Source: Streptomyces candidus (lineage in GTDB: Bacteria; Actinomycetota; Actinomycetes; Streptomycetales; Streptomycetaceae). Taken from it: a DNA stretch of 64,000 bases. The stretch spans positions 1 to 64,000 of the forward strand of contig NZ_JACHEM010000012.1 of NCBI RefSeq assembly GCF_014207445.1. Reading direction: 5' to 3'. Below, piece by piece: positions 45,440 through 53,127 of the stretch; position 1 is the first letter of the stretch, and each line of letters begins with the position of its first letter. The notes under the pieces were generated by a model. That model saw only the letters and a list, made by a program, of their open reading frames with translations, was not told the origin of the DNA and did no database searches. The translations under genes and the position numbers were made by a program.

Positions 45440-45476
45440 GGGGCCGCCCCCTTGCCCGCCCGTTCCGCCCCCGGGG
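45440..45476 (+). repeat. 37-bp dispersed repeat, copy 2
   Basis: Identical to 43268-43304. It lies 20 bases past the ThrE-type stop codon, within a 188-base gap that also has two more variants of GCCGCCCAAGGGGGCT (about 45520 and 45560). The GC-rich palindromic parts could act as a terminator between the convergent ThrE-type and DedA genes. Confidence 0.75.
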
Positions 45477-45607
45477 CGCGGGGCCCGCCCGCCCTCCGCG
45501 GGACGGCCGGGGCCCGCCGCCCAAGGGGGCTCCGGAGGAAGGGCGCGCCGCCCCACCGCCCAGGGGGCTGTGGGGCGGCGCCGTGGGGTTCCCGCAGGCA
45601 GTCGGGG

Positions 45608-46348
45608 TCAGCGTTTGGCGTGGCGACCGCGTTGGGGGGGGTTCGGGGGCTGGGGCTGGGGCTGCAGGGGGGCGCCGTCGGGGCCGATGACCGGTGCGGC
45701 GCCGTGCTGCGGGACCGGCGGGCTCTTCTTCGACTGGCGGCGGGCCTTGATGACCTCGACGACGATCGGTACCACCGAGATCAGCACGATGGCGATCAGG
45801 ATCATCTCGATGTTCTTGTGCACGAACTCGACGTTGCCGAGAGCCGCACCGAGCAGGGTGACGCCCGCGCCCCAGAGCACGCCGCCGACGATGTTGTACG
45901 TGATGAACGTGCGGTAGTTCATCTTGCTGACACCGACGATGATCGGCGTGAAGGTGCGCACGATGGGCACGAAGCGGGCCAGGATCAGCGCCTTCGGGCC
46001 GTGCTTCTCGAAGAACTCGTGAGCCTTCTGGACGTTCTCCTGCTTGAAGATCTTGGAGTCCGGCCGGCTGAAGAGGGCCGGGCCGACCTTCCGTCCGAAG
46101 AGGTAGCCCACCTGGTCGCCCACGACCGCGGCGATCACGATCAGCAGACAGAGCAGCCACAGCGGAGTCTTCAGCACGCCCGTCGTCACCAGCAGACCGG
46201 CGGTGAAGAGGAGCGAGTCGCCGGGCAGGAAGAAGCCGATCAGCAGACCGGACTCGGCGAAGACGATGGCCAGCAGGCCGTACAGGCCGAATTGGTTGAG
46301 CAGGAAGTCCGGGTCCAGCCAGGCCGGTCCGAGCGCAATCGTGTTCAC
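45608..46348 (-). CDS. DedA family membrane protein
   Basis: Encodes 246 residues of the SNARE-associated/DedA family, thought to flip or transport lipids, including undecaprenyl phosphate. It has the family motifs FAESGLLIGFFLPGDSLL (charged E and D within the membrane), FGRKVGP and ARFVPIVRTFTPIIVG (the conserved R-x3-P-x-R). Four to five spans; the C-terminus is cytosolic, Pro/Gln-rich and ends in RGRHAKR. Divergent from the YbjQ gene. Confidence 0.93.
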   Translation of the reverse strand: MNTIALGPAWLDPDFLLNQFGLYGLLAIVFAESGLLIGFFLPGDSLLFTAGLLVTTGVLKTPLWLLCLLIVIAAVVGDQVGYLFGRKVGPALFSRPDSKIFKQENVQKAHEFFEKHGPKALILARFVPIVRTFTPIIVGVSKMNYRTFITYNIVGGVLWGAGVTLLGAALGNVEFVHKNIEMILIAIVLISVVPIVVEVIKARRQSKKSPPVPQHGAAPVIGPDGAPLQPQPQPPNPPQRGRHAKR

Positions 46349-46515
46349 GGGTTCCGGACTCCAGGGGGATCGTCTTCAAGTGGGCTGGCCAAAAGTATCA
46401 ACGCCTATCGGCACTCGCGGGTTCCCCCGGTCCTTCCAGGGTGCACTCTGCGCGTACGAGCGCAAGGCTCTCCGGGGAGAACGGGCGCGAAGTCGACGGG
46501 AAGAGGTGCATCCGG

Positions 46516-46881
46516 ATGGGAATCGAGGAGTTCGGCGGCGGCCAGAGCGGCGAATCGGACATTCTGGTCGTCACCACCAACGACGTACCGGGTCATCGGG
46601 TGGAACGGGTGATCGGCGAGGTGTTCGGCCTGACAGTACGGTCCCGGCACGTGGGCAGCCAGATCGGGGCCGGGTTGAAGTCGTTGGTCGGCGGGGAGCT
46701 GCGCGGCCTGACCAAGACGCTCGTGGAAACCCGCAGCCAGGCGATGGAGCGGCTGACGGAGCAGGCGCGGGCGCGCGGGGCGAACGCGGTGCTGGCGATG
46801 CGGTTCGACGTCACGGCGGGCGCGGACGTCGGTACCGAGGTGTGCGCGTACGGGACGGCGGTCGTCATCGTCAGGGAGTGA
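46516..46881 (+). CDS. YbjQ/UPF0145 family protein
   Basis: Encodes 121 residues matching the YbjQ (heavy-metal-binding-domain-like) family: VTTNDVPGHRVERVIGEVFGLTVRS and ARGANAVLAMRFDV. Such proteins form pentamers; function is poorly known. The ATG at 46516 gives the natural start (GIEEFGGG). A weak GAGGTG precedes it. Confidence 0.9.
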   Translation: MGIEEFGGGQSGESDILVVTTNDVPGHRVERVIGEVFGLTVRSRHVGSQIGAGLKSLVGGELRGLTKTLVETRSQAMERLTEQARARGANAVLAMRFDVTAGADVGTEVCAYGTAVVIVRE

Positions 46882-46988
46882 GAACCGGTGCGCGCGGACG
46901 GGGCGTGGGGCCGGGAGCCGGGCCCGGCGGACCCGTCCCCGCCCCCGCCCCGTGCCCACGCCCGTGCCCGTGCCTGGGCCCGTGCCCG

Positions 46989-47747
46989 TCAGACGTTCCG
47001 TACCCCGTTGGCCAGGATCGCGTCGCGCATGTAGACAGCGAGGCCGGGGCGGATGTTCTCGTAGACCGCGGTGAACCGTTCGTCCGCGACGTACATCTCG
47101 CCGAAGCAGGTGTGCATCTCGTGCGAGACGTGGAAGTAGCCGTCGCACATGAACAGGCGGTGTTCCTCGGCCACGTCCATGGCGTCGGTCGAGTCCGCCG
47201 GGACGCCCGCGGCGAGCAGGTCGGCCATGTTGTTGTGGAGGGCGTCGAGCCCCTCGGTGAGCCGCTTCCAGTCCTCCTTCGTGTAGGTGGCGGTCCGCCG
47301 CTGGGACTCGCGGTACGCGTCGGTGTCCCCCCAGCGCTCCTGGACCTCCTCCGCGTACTGGTCGGGGTCGTGGTCCCCGAAGACCTCGAACTTCTCCTCG
47401 GGGGTGAGGTTGATGCCCATCCTCCGTGCCTCCATGGCGGTTTCGACGGCGGCGGCCATCTCCTGGAGTCTGGTGATCCGGGCGGACAGCAGTTCGTGCT
47501 GGCGCCGCAGGTGTTCCCGCGGGTCCGTGTGCGGGTCGTCCAGGAGGGTCGCCACCTGGTCGAGAGGGAAGCCGAGCTCCCGGTAGAACAGGATCTGCTG
47601 CAACCGGTCCAGATCCGTGTCGTCGTAACGCCGGTGACCTGCGTGGCTGCGCCCGCTCGGGGAGAGCAGGCCGATCGCGTCGTAGTGGTGCAGGGTGCGC
47701 ACGGTCACTCCGGCGAACTCGGCGACCTGTCCCACGGAATAGCTCAT
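46989..47747 (-). CDS. tipA: Thiopeptide-responsive MerR family activator TipA
   Basis: Encodes 252 residues, the size of TipAL of S. lividans, with matching opening SYSVGQVAEFAGVTVRTLHH. Residues 1-70 are the MerR winged helix; 76-108 the coiled coil; 110-252 the TipAS drug-binding domain. C214 in HEMHTCFGEMY matches the cysteine that binds thiostrepton covalently. Met110 (MGINLTPEEKFEVFGD) has GGAGG eight bases upstream inside the gene, so the short form TipAS (46989-47420, 143 residues) is probably made from an internal start, as in S. lividans. The promoter has the 19-bp spacer typical of MerR targets. Confidence 0.96.
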   Translation of the reverse strand: MSYSVGQVAEFAGVTVRTLHHYDAIGLLSPSGRSHAGHRRYDDTDLDRLQQILFYRELGFPLDQVATLLDDPHTDPREHLRRQHELLSARITRLQEMAAAVETAMEARRMGINLTPEEKFEVFGDHDPDQYAEEVQERWGDTDAYRESQRRTATYTKEDWKRLTEGLDALHNNMADLLAAGVPADSTDAMDVAEEHRLFMCDGYFHVSHEMHTCFGEMYVADERFTAVYENIRPGLAVYMRDAILANGVRNV

Positions 47748-47795
47748 GGCGGTTCCGCTGCCCTCTCTGTGAGGTGGTGTTCCGTGTCGTTCCTC

Positions 47796-47826
47796 AGCGT
47801 GCCTCCTCACGTCGCGTGAGGTGCAA
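47796..47826 (-). promoter_or_regulatory. Autoregulated tipA promoter with TipA operator
   Basis: On the minus strand a -35 TTGCAC (47826-47821) and a -10 CACGCT (47801-47796) are separated by 19 bases, the long spacer that MerR activators untwist. The spacer holds the perfect palindrome CCTCACG-N3-CGTGAGG (47805-47821, overlapping the last -35 base). From memory the S. lividans ptipA promoter has the same elements. Confidence 0.85.
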
Positions 47827-47948
47827 GTCCGTGTCCGGGGTCTCCGCCGCGAAGACGTAAGCCCCCATCCTCGATCCACCCGGTCTGGCCCGCGCGCCCG
47901 GTGCGCCGGACCGGTCACGGGGGTACGCGAGAACCCTGTACACGAATG

Positions 47949-47966
47949 GTCAAATTTGACTAGGGT
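47949..47966 (+). promoter_or_regulatory. AT-rich palindrome and -10 of the VOC gene
   Basis: The perfect 12-bp palindrome GTCAAATTTGAC (47949-47960) abuts a -10-like TAGGGT (47961-47966) that ends six bases before the ATG at 47973, suggesting a leaderless mRNA and an operator within the promoter. Such AT-rich sequence stands out in this window. The regulator is unknown. Confidence 0.5.
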
Positions 47967-47972
47967 CGCTGC

Positions 47973-48686
47973 ATGGCCGAGAAGACGATTCCGATCCTCC
48001 CCTGCCCACACATCCAGCCGGTGGTCGACTTCTACACCGTGCTCGGTTTCACGACGACGTATCAGCAGAACAGCCCCAACCCCTACGCGGAGGTGGAGCG
48101 CGGCGGCATCCGGCTCCAGTTCTTCGGGATGAAGAAGTACGACCCCACGCAGTCGTACTCGTCCGCGTACATCGTCAGCGACGGCGTGGACGCGCTCTAC
48201 GAGGACTTCCGGGGCCGCCTCAAGGAGGCGTACGGGAGGATCCCGGCGCGGGGGCTGCCGCGCATCGGAGCACTGCGGGACATGTCCTTCGGGATGCGGC
48301 AGTTCCTGGTCAGCGATCCGGGCGGCAACTGCCTGAGGTTCGGGCAGCCCGCCGGGGAGGATTTGACCCGCGCCCCGTCGGACACCTTCGGCCGGGCGAT
48401 GTACTACGCGGCCCGCTGGGTCGACGCCAGGGAGCACTTGGCGGGTGCCGCCCAGCTCCTGGACCGGACGCTGGCGATCACGGACGAGCAGCCCACCCCG
48501 GTGCAGGTGTTCGAGATGCTGGTGATGCGGGCCGACGTGGCCTTCCGGAGCGACTGCCTTCAGGAGGCCGCCGGTTTCCTGGACCGGGCGAGGACGGTAC
48601 GGCTCGGCTCCGCCGAGCAGGCCGCCGTACGAGACGAGCTGCGGCGGTCCGAGGAGATCCGGGAGGCCCTCCTCGGACCGCGATGA
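47973..48686 (+). CDS. VOC (glyoxalase/bleomycin-resistance fold) protein with helical C-terminal extension
   Basis: Encodes 237 residues. Residues 1-125 have the VOC fold (ILPCPHIQPVVDFYTVLGF, VSDPGGNCLRF). Residues 135-237 form Ala/Leu-rich helices that look like TPR-type repeats (AREHLAGAAQLLDRTLAI, CLQEAAGFLDRARTVRLG), an uncommon fusion. The family includes drug-binding resistance proteins; no antibiotic can be assigned. No ribosome site; a -10-like motif lies six bases before the ATG. Divergent from tipA. Confidence 0.85.
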   Translation: MAEKTIPILPCPHIQPVVDFYTVLGFTTTYQQNSPNPYAEVERGGIRLQFFGMKKYDPTQSYSSAYIVSDGVDALYEDFRGRLKEAYGRIPARGLPRIGALRDMSFGMRQFLVSDPGGNCLRFGQPAGEDLTRAPSDTFGRAMYYAARWVDAREHLAGAAQLLDRTLAITDEQPTPVQVFEMLVMRADVAFRSDCLQEAAGFLDRARTVRLGSAEQAAVRDELRRSEEIREALLGPR

Positions 48687-48703
48687 GAGCGGCGCCCCGC
48701 GCG

Positions 48704-49228
48704 CTATTCCCCGAGTTCGTACGAGTTCTTGCCGTCCAGGGACTCGCGGATGATGTCCGCGTGGCCGGCGTGCCGGGCCATCTCGGTGATCAGGCGCAGC
48801 AGCACCCAGCGCAGCGAGACGTCCTCCTTGGGGAACCAGGGGGTGTCGGGCAGCGAGAACGTCGTATTCAGGTCGGCCGCTCGCGCGAACTCGGCTCCCG
48901 TGCGCGCCACTTCGGCCCAGCGTTCGGTCATCGCGGACACCGTCTCGCCCTGCTCGGGGACCAGCCGGAAGGAGTCCTGCCAGTCGGTCTCGGAGCGCTC
49001 GGCGGGGGTGATCTCGCAGCCCGCGAGCGCGAGCCAGTTCTGCTCGACCTCGGTGACGTGCTTGAGGAGGCCGGAGAGCGAGAGCGTGCTGGCGCTCGGC
49101 GTGGTGGCCGCCTGCTCGTCCGTGAGGCCGCGCAGGGCGTTGCGGATGCCCGCGCGCTGCTCGTCCAGGAAGGCGAGGAGGGTGCTGGTCTCGTCGGTGC
49201 AGTTCTCGGCGCTGACGTGCAGGACCAT
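48704..49228 (-). CDS. DinB/DUF664 family (mycothiol-transferase-like) protein
   Basis: Encodes 174 residues, a four-helix bundle of the DinB/YfiT superfamily. Probable metal-binding His residues are in LLKHVTEVEQNWL and EMARHAGHADIIRE. Such proteins in actinobacteria include mycothiol-dependent S-transferases for detoxification. Whether this one uses mycothiol is unknown. It converges with the VOC gene (17-base gap). Confidence 0.87.
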   Translation of the reverse strand: MVLHVSAENCTDETSTLLAFLDEQRAGIRNALRGLTDEQAATTPSASTLSLSGLLKHVTEVEQNWLALAGCEITPAERSETDWQDSFRLVPEQGETVSAMTERWAEVARTGAEFARAADLNTTFSLPDTPWFPKEDVSLRWVLLRLITEMARHAGHADIIRESLDGKNSYELGE

Positions 49229-49314
49229 GGCGGGCCGCCCTTCGGGGGAGTTTCTCTGGAACGACTCCCACGTTAGCGGCGCATGCGGACAGGTTGTGTC
49301 CGCAACCAGCGCTC

Positions 49315-50772
49315 CTAGAAGGGGAACTCCGACCTGCCGTGCTGGATCGAGATCCACTTGTGGGTGGTGAAGACGTCGACCGTCGACTCGCCGTTCATCC
49401 GGCCGATTCCGGAGGCCTTCTCACCGCCGAAGGCGACCATCGGGTCGTCCTGGATGGTGGAGTCGTTGATGTGGATCATGCCGGTTTCGATCCGGCGGGC
49501 GAAGCGCACACCGCGTTCCACGTTGCGGGTGTGCACGGCGCCGCTCAGGCCGTACGGGCTGTCGTTGGCGATCCGTACCGCCTCGTCGTCCCCGTCGAAG
49601 GGCAGGAGGAGGGCGACGGGGCCGAATATCTCCTGCTCCAGGATGGGCGACCCGGCGGGAACACCGGTCAGGACGGTCGGCTCGACCAGGTTGCCGCGGG
49701 TGGCCCCCCGTACGAGAGCGGTGGCGCCTTCGGCGAGGGCCTGGTCGACGAGGCCGGTCAGGGCGTCCGCGTGGAAGGTGTTGATGACGGGGCCGAGCTG
49801 GGTGGCGGGGTCGGCCGGGTCGCCGGTGCGCAGGTCCCGTACCTTCGCGGCGAAGATCTCGGTGAACTCCCGCTCCACGGCGCGGTCGACGAGAATCCGG
49901 TTGGCCGCCATGCAGATCTGGCCCTGGGAGACGAAGCGGCTGAAGACGGCCGCGTCGGCCGCGTAGGCGAGGTCGGCGTCGTCCAGGACCACCAGGGCGC
50001 TGTTGCCGCTGAGGGAGAGCACCGCGCGCTTGAAGTGCGCTCCGGCGACGGCTGCGACGTGGCGGCCGGTGCGGTCGGAGCCGGTGAAGGCGATCACCTT
50101 GGGCACGGGGTGTTCGAGGAGCGCGTCGCCGATCTCGGCTATGTCGGTGATCAGGACGTTGAGGAGCCCGGCGGGCAGCCCCGCCTCCTCGAAGAGGTGG
50201 GCGATGAGGCCGCCGCCGACGACGGGGGTGTTCTGGTTCGGCTTGATGACGACCGCGTTGCCGAGCGCCACGGCGGGGGCTGCGGCCTTGACGCCGGTGA
50301 GGAAGGGGAAGTTGAAGGGGCTGATGACGCCGATGACGCCGACCGGGAGCCGGTGGACGCGGTTCTCCTTGCCGGGCGTCGGGGAGGCCAGGATGCGGCC
50401 CTCCGGAAGGGTCGCCAACTGGGTCGCCTCGCGCAGGAATTCCTTGGCCAGCCGGACCTCGAACGTCGCCTTCACCCGGGTGCCGCCGACCTCCGTGGTG
50501 ATGGCGTCGACGATGGCGTCCTCCCGGTCCTCCAGGAGGCGCAGGACCCGCTCGACGACGTCCCGGCGGCTGAAGGCGTTGACGTCCGCCCAGGCGCGCT
50601 GGGCACGCTCGGCCGCGCGGTAGGCGTCATCGACCTCGGTGACCGAGGCGACGGTGATCGCGGCCAGCTTCTCCCCGTTGTACGGGTTGAAGTCGATGAT
50701 GTCCCACGACCCGCTGCCGGTGCGCCACTGGCCGTCGATGTACTGGTGGGCCAGGTCGGTGAAGTAGGACAT
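49315..50772 (-). CDS. Aldehyde dehydrogenase family protein lacking the usual catalytic Glu
   Basis: Encodes 485 residues of the NAD(P) aldehyde dehydrogenase superfamily, closest in style to benzaldehyde/vanillin dehydrogenases. Cofactor and proton-path motifs are SPFNFPF, IKPNQNTPVVGG, FTGSDRTGR; the nucleophile is C287 in SQGQICMAANR. The general-base motif, usually LELGGN, reads LSLSGN (S253 in place of Glu). The ATG at 50772 has GAGGG upstream. It may oxidise aromatic aldehydes, but activity is in doubt. Confidence 0.87.
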   Translation of the reverse strand: MSYFTDLAHQYIDGQWRTGSGSWDIIDFNPYNGEKLAAITVASVTEVDDAYRAAERAQRAWADVNAFSRRDVVERVLRLLEDREDAIVDAITTEVGGTRVKATFEVRLAKEFLREATQLATLPEGRILASPTPGKENRVHRLPVGVIGVISPFNFPFLTGVKAAAPAVALGNAVVIKPNQNTPVVGGGLIAHLFEEAGLPAGLLNVLITDIAEIGDALLEHPVPKVIAFTGSDRTGRHVAAVAGAHFKRAVLSLSGNSALVVLDDADLAYAADAAVFSRFVSQGQICMAANRILVDRAVEREFTEIFAAKVRDLRTGDPADPATQLGPVINTFHADALTGLVDQALAEGATALVRGATRGNLVEPTVLTGVPAGSPILEQEIFGPVALLLPFDGDDEAVRIANDSPYGLSGAVHTRNVERGVRFARRIETGMIHINDSTIQDDPMVAFGGEKASGIGRMNGESTVDVFTTHKWISIQHGRSEFPF

Positions 50773-50952
50773 GTGATCCCTCAGTTCTGCCCCGGCGTCC
50801 CCGGTGTTCCCGAGTGCCACTGTTCCCCCGTTGTGTGGTCCGTGCTGATCCATCTGGTGCGGTCGTCGCCTGCGGTGCTGCGGTTCCTTGTGCGCTTCCC
50901 GTGACGTCCGATGCGCTCGGGAGGCACGAGGTTCCGCCAACGTACAGCTCGG

Positions 50953-51816
50953 TCAGATGAGTTGGAGAAGTCCGCGCAGGACGTCCCGAGTGGCGGACGG
51001 GCTCGGGCAGTCCTCCTGGAGGCGGTCCATGACCCGTTCGTACTGCTCGACCTCCTCGCGCTTGTCGAGGTAGAGCGCGCTGGTCAGCTGCTCCAGGTAC
51101 ACCAGGTCGGAGAGGTCCGACTCCGGGAAGCGCAGCAGGGTGAAGGCGCCGCTCTCGCCCGCGTGGCCGCCGAAGTTGAAGGGCATCACCTGGAGCGTGA
51201 CGTTGTGGCGCTCCGAGATGTCGATCAGGTGCTGCAACTGCCCCCGCATGACGTCCTTGTCGCCGTACGGGCGGCGCAGCGCGGCCTCGTCGAGCACCGC
51301 GTGGAAGTGCGGGCCGCGCTCGGAGACGAGGACCTTCTGGCGTTCCAGGCGCAGGGCCACGCGGCGGTCCACCTCGGCGGTGGTGGCGTGCGGGATGCCG
51401 CGCCGCACGACCGCGTGCGCGTAGGCCTCCGTCTGCAACAGGCCGTGCACGAACTGGACTTCGTAGACGCGGATCAGTGACGCCGCGCCCTCCAGGCCGA
51501 CGTAGGTCTGGAACCAGCCGGGCAGTACGTCGCCGAAGCTGTGCCACCAGCCGGCGAGATTGGCCTCCCGGGCGAGGGCGAGCAGCGACTCGCGCTCCGC
51601 TCCGTCCGTGACGCCGTACAGCGTCAGCAGGTCCTCCACGTCCCTGGCCTTGAAGCTCACCCGTCCCAACTCCATGCGGCTGATCTTCGACTCGGACGCA
51701 CGGATCGAGTAGCCGGCCGCCTCGCGGGTGATGCCGCGCGACTCGCGCAGGCGCCTGAGCTGAGAACCCAGCAGGATGCGCCGCACCACAGATCCGCTCG
51801 ATTCGCCTGCGGTCAC
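50953..51816 (-). CDS. XRE family regulator with DUF5753 (Scr1/WhiJ-like)
   Basis: Encodes 287 residues. The N-terminal helix-turn-helix (about 18-72; LRRLRESRGITREAAGYSI, SESKISRMELGRVSFKARDV) precedes a DUF5753 domain (about 100-280; LVYLEQLTSALYLDK late). In Streptomyces these regulators work with a small DUF397 protein and often an RsbW-like ATPase; WhiJ, AbaA and Scr1 are relatives. All three parts are here. A shared element upstream of the ATPase and DUF397 genes is the likely operator. The GTG start follows GGGAGGG. Confidence 0.92.
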   Translation of the reverse strand: MTAGESSGSVVRRILLGSQLRRLRESRGITREAAGYSIRASESKISRMELGRVSFKARDVEDLLTLYGVTDGAERESLLALAREANLAGWWHSFGDVLPGWFQTYVGLEGAASLIRVYEVQFVHGLLQTEAYAHAVVRRGIPHATTAEVDRRVALRLERQKVLVSERGPHFHAVLDEAALRRPYGDKDVMRGQLQHLIDISERHNVTLQVMPFNFGGHAGESGAFTLLRFPESDLSDLVYLEQLTSALYLDKREEVEQYERVMDRLQEDCPSPSATRDVLRGLLQLI

Positions 51817-52133
51817 CTCTCCCGCCCTCCCTCTCGTTGCCTCTGCCGCTCGTTCGTCCGTGCCCGCTCCGTGTGTGCGAGGCCCTCCCCGGAGTCCCGA
51901 GGCCGCAGTCTGCCACCAAAACGCTCCGCCCCGTACTCATCCGGTTACGGAAATGGCAGGGGTACGAAAGTGGTTGCAGGAAGAAATGAGCAAGAAACGG
52001 CACGGTGTTGTCCAAGTCCGGCGCGTGCACGTGCATCTGCCCTTGCATCTGCTCTACGCATTCGGAACCATGGTCCGCGCGCACGTCTGACCAACGCCGT
52101 ATGTCACGACCGCGAACCCGGGGAGCGCCTCGC
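51817..52133. other. Divergent control region, XRE gene / ATPase gene
   Basis: 317 bases with no gene. GC is low around 51930-52000 (GAAATGAGCAAGAAACGG). It holds element A of the shared repeat at 52022-52052, 82 bases before the ATPase start. Promoters in both directions are expected but not assigned. Confidence 0.55.
52022..52052 (+). promoter_or_regulatory. Shared regulatory element A of the XRE cluster
   Basis: Contains CGCGTGCACGTGCATCTGCC (plus one further C), which recurs perfectly on the minus strand at 53107-53127. Within it TGCATCTGC (52032-52040) repeats directly at 52044-52052, 12 bases apart. It lies upstream of the ATPase gene and in the divergent region of the XRE regulator. 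Confidence 0.8.
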
Positions 52134-52625
52134 ATGGGGACCAATGGATCGACCATGCTCGTGCCTTTACGGCAGGGCCTGCCCCCCATCGACCCCGCGT
52201 CGGTGTCCTCCTCGGCGTCCTGCGCACTGCCCGCGCGGTTCGAAGCGGTGGGCGGGGCACGGAAGTTCACGCGCGCCACGCTGTGCCAGTGGGACCTGGA
52301 GAGCCGGTTCGACGACGTCGCCCTGGTGGTGTCGGAACTCGTCACCAACGCGCTGAGACACGCCCTTCCGGCCGACACCCCGCGGGAGAGCGACGTCCCC
52401 GTGCGGCTGCACCTGACGCACTGGAACGCGCGACTGGTGTGTGCGGTGCGCGACCCCAGTCACGACGGCCCTTCGGCGCGCGACAGCGACGACTTCTCGG
52501 CGGAGTCCGGGCGAGGGCTGTTCCTGGTGGACTCCTTCAGCGACAGCTGGGGCTGGCACCCGCTGGACGGGACGCTGCACGGCAAGGTCGTGTGGGCGCT
52601 GTTCCGGCTGCGGAACGAGCAGTGA
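52134..52625 (+). CDS. ATP-binding anti-sigma-factor-like (HATPase) protein
   Basis: Encodes 163 residues of the GHKL/RsbW-like ATPase family without a fused sensor. The N-box is VVSELVTNALRHA (N72) and the glycine-rich lid motif is SGRGLFLVDSFSDSWGW. Such Streptomyces proteins may act as anti-sigma kinases or partners of STAS proteins. The ATG at 52134 has GGGGAG eight bases upstream. Its upstream element A matches that of the DUF397 gene, suggesting control by the neighbouring XRE regulator. Confidence 0.9.
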   Translation: MGTNGSTMLVPLRQGLPPIDPASVSSSASCALPARFEAVGGARKFTRATLCQWDLESRFDDVALVVSELVTNALRHALPADTPRESDVPVRLHLTHWNARLVCAVRDPSHDGPSARDSDDFSAESGRGLFLVDSFSDSWGWHPLDGTLHGKVVWALFRLRNEQ

Positions 52626-52746
52626 GGACGGGCGCCCGGCCCCGGCACGGACGGTGAGACCGCGCCCCGCCCGGGAACGGCCAGCGGGTCCGGCACCGGT
52701 GCGGGGAGCGGGGCTCCGCGCCGCGGGTGGTGCGTTGCCCGGGTGC

Positions 52747-52989
52747 TCAGTTCCCCGCCGTCAGGTGGTCGAACTCGCCGTCCTTGATGCCGAGCAGCAT
52801 CGCCTCGATCTCCGCGGGCGTGTAGACGAGCGCGGGCCCCTCCGGGTGCCGCGAGTTGCGCACCGCCACGTCGCCGCCCGGCAGCTTCGCGAACTCCACG
52901 CAGGAGCCCTGCGAGTTGCTGTGTCTGCTCTTCTGCCAGACCACCCCGTGGAGCTGTGTGGCCGCCATGCCGTTGTATGCGTGGTGCAC
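52747..52989 (-). CDS. DUF397 family small acidic protein
   Basis: Encodes 80 residues with the DUF397 signature WQKSRHSNSQGSCVEFAKLP ... VAVRNSRHPEGPALVYTPAEIEAML. DUF397 proteins act with XRE/DUF5753 regulators in Streptomyces, possibly by binding the regulator and lifting its repression. The GTG at 52989 has GGGAG six bases upstream; a Met at position 8 is an alternative. Element B of the shared repeat lies 108-138 bases upstream. Confidence 0.92.
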   Translation of the reverse strand: MHHAYNGMAATQLHGVVWQKSRHSNSQGSCVEFAKLPGGDVAVRNSRHPEGPALVYTPAEIEAMLLGIKDGEFDHLTAGN

Positions 52990-53012
52990 AGGTCGCTCCC
53001 GGAAGTGCTGGT

Positions 53013-53071
53013 GTCAACTGCTACTGGCTACCGGCGTCGTCCGCCGTCAACTGCTGTCGGAATGTCAACTG
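53013..53071 (-). repeat. Three copies of CAGTTGAC upstream of the DUF397 gene
   Basis: The 8-mer (GTCAACTG on the plus strand) occurs at 53013-53020, 53046-53053 and 53064-53071, that is 33 and 18 bases apart. Two copies contain TTGACA-like -35 sequences on the gene strand. They may be binding sites or overlapping promoters. Confidence 0.45.
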
Positions 53072-53096
53072 ACCCGGATCATAGCTTCGTTCATCT

Positions 53097-53127
53097 GCGG
53101 ATGCATGGGCAGATGCACGTGCACGCG
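53097..53127 (-). promoter_or_regulatory. Shared regulatory element B of the XRE cluster
   Basis: Minus-strand copy of element A: 21 bases identical, then a second repeat TGCATCCGC (53105-53097) at the same 12-base offset. Plus-strand CATCTGC (53092-53098) and GCAGATG (53109-53115) also make an inverted repeat. A TATGAT motif (53083-53078) downstream could be the -10 of the DUF397 promoter. Confidence 0.8.

Noticed and set aside
46930..46988. Short CCCGTGCCC direct repeats between the YbjQ and tipA genes
   Set aside because: Several imperfect copies of a 9-mer in a 107-base GC-rich gap; too simple to distinguish from base composition.
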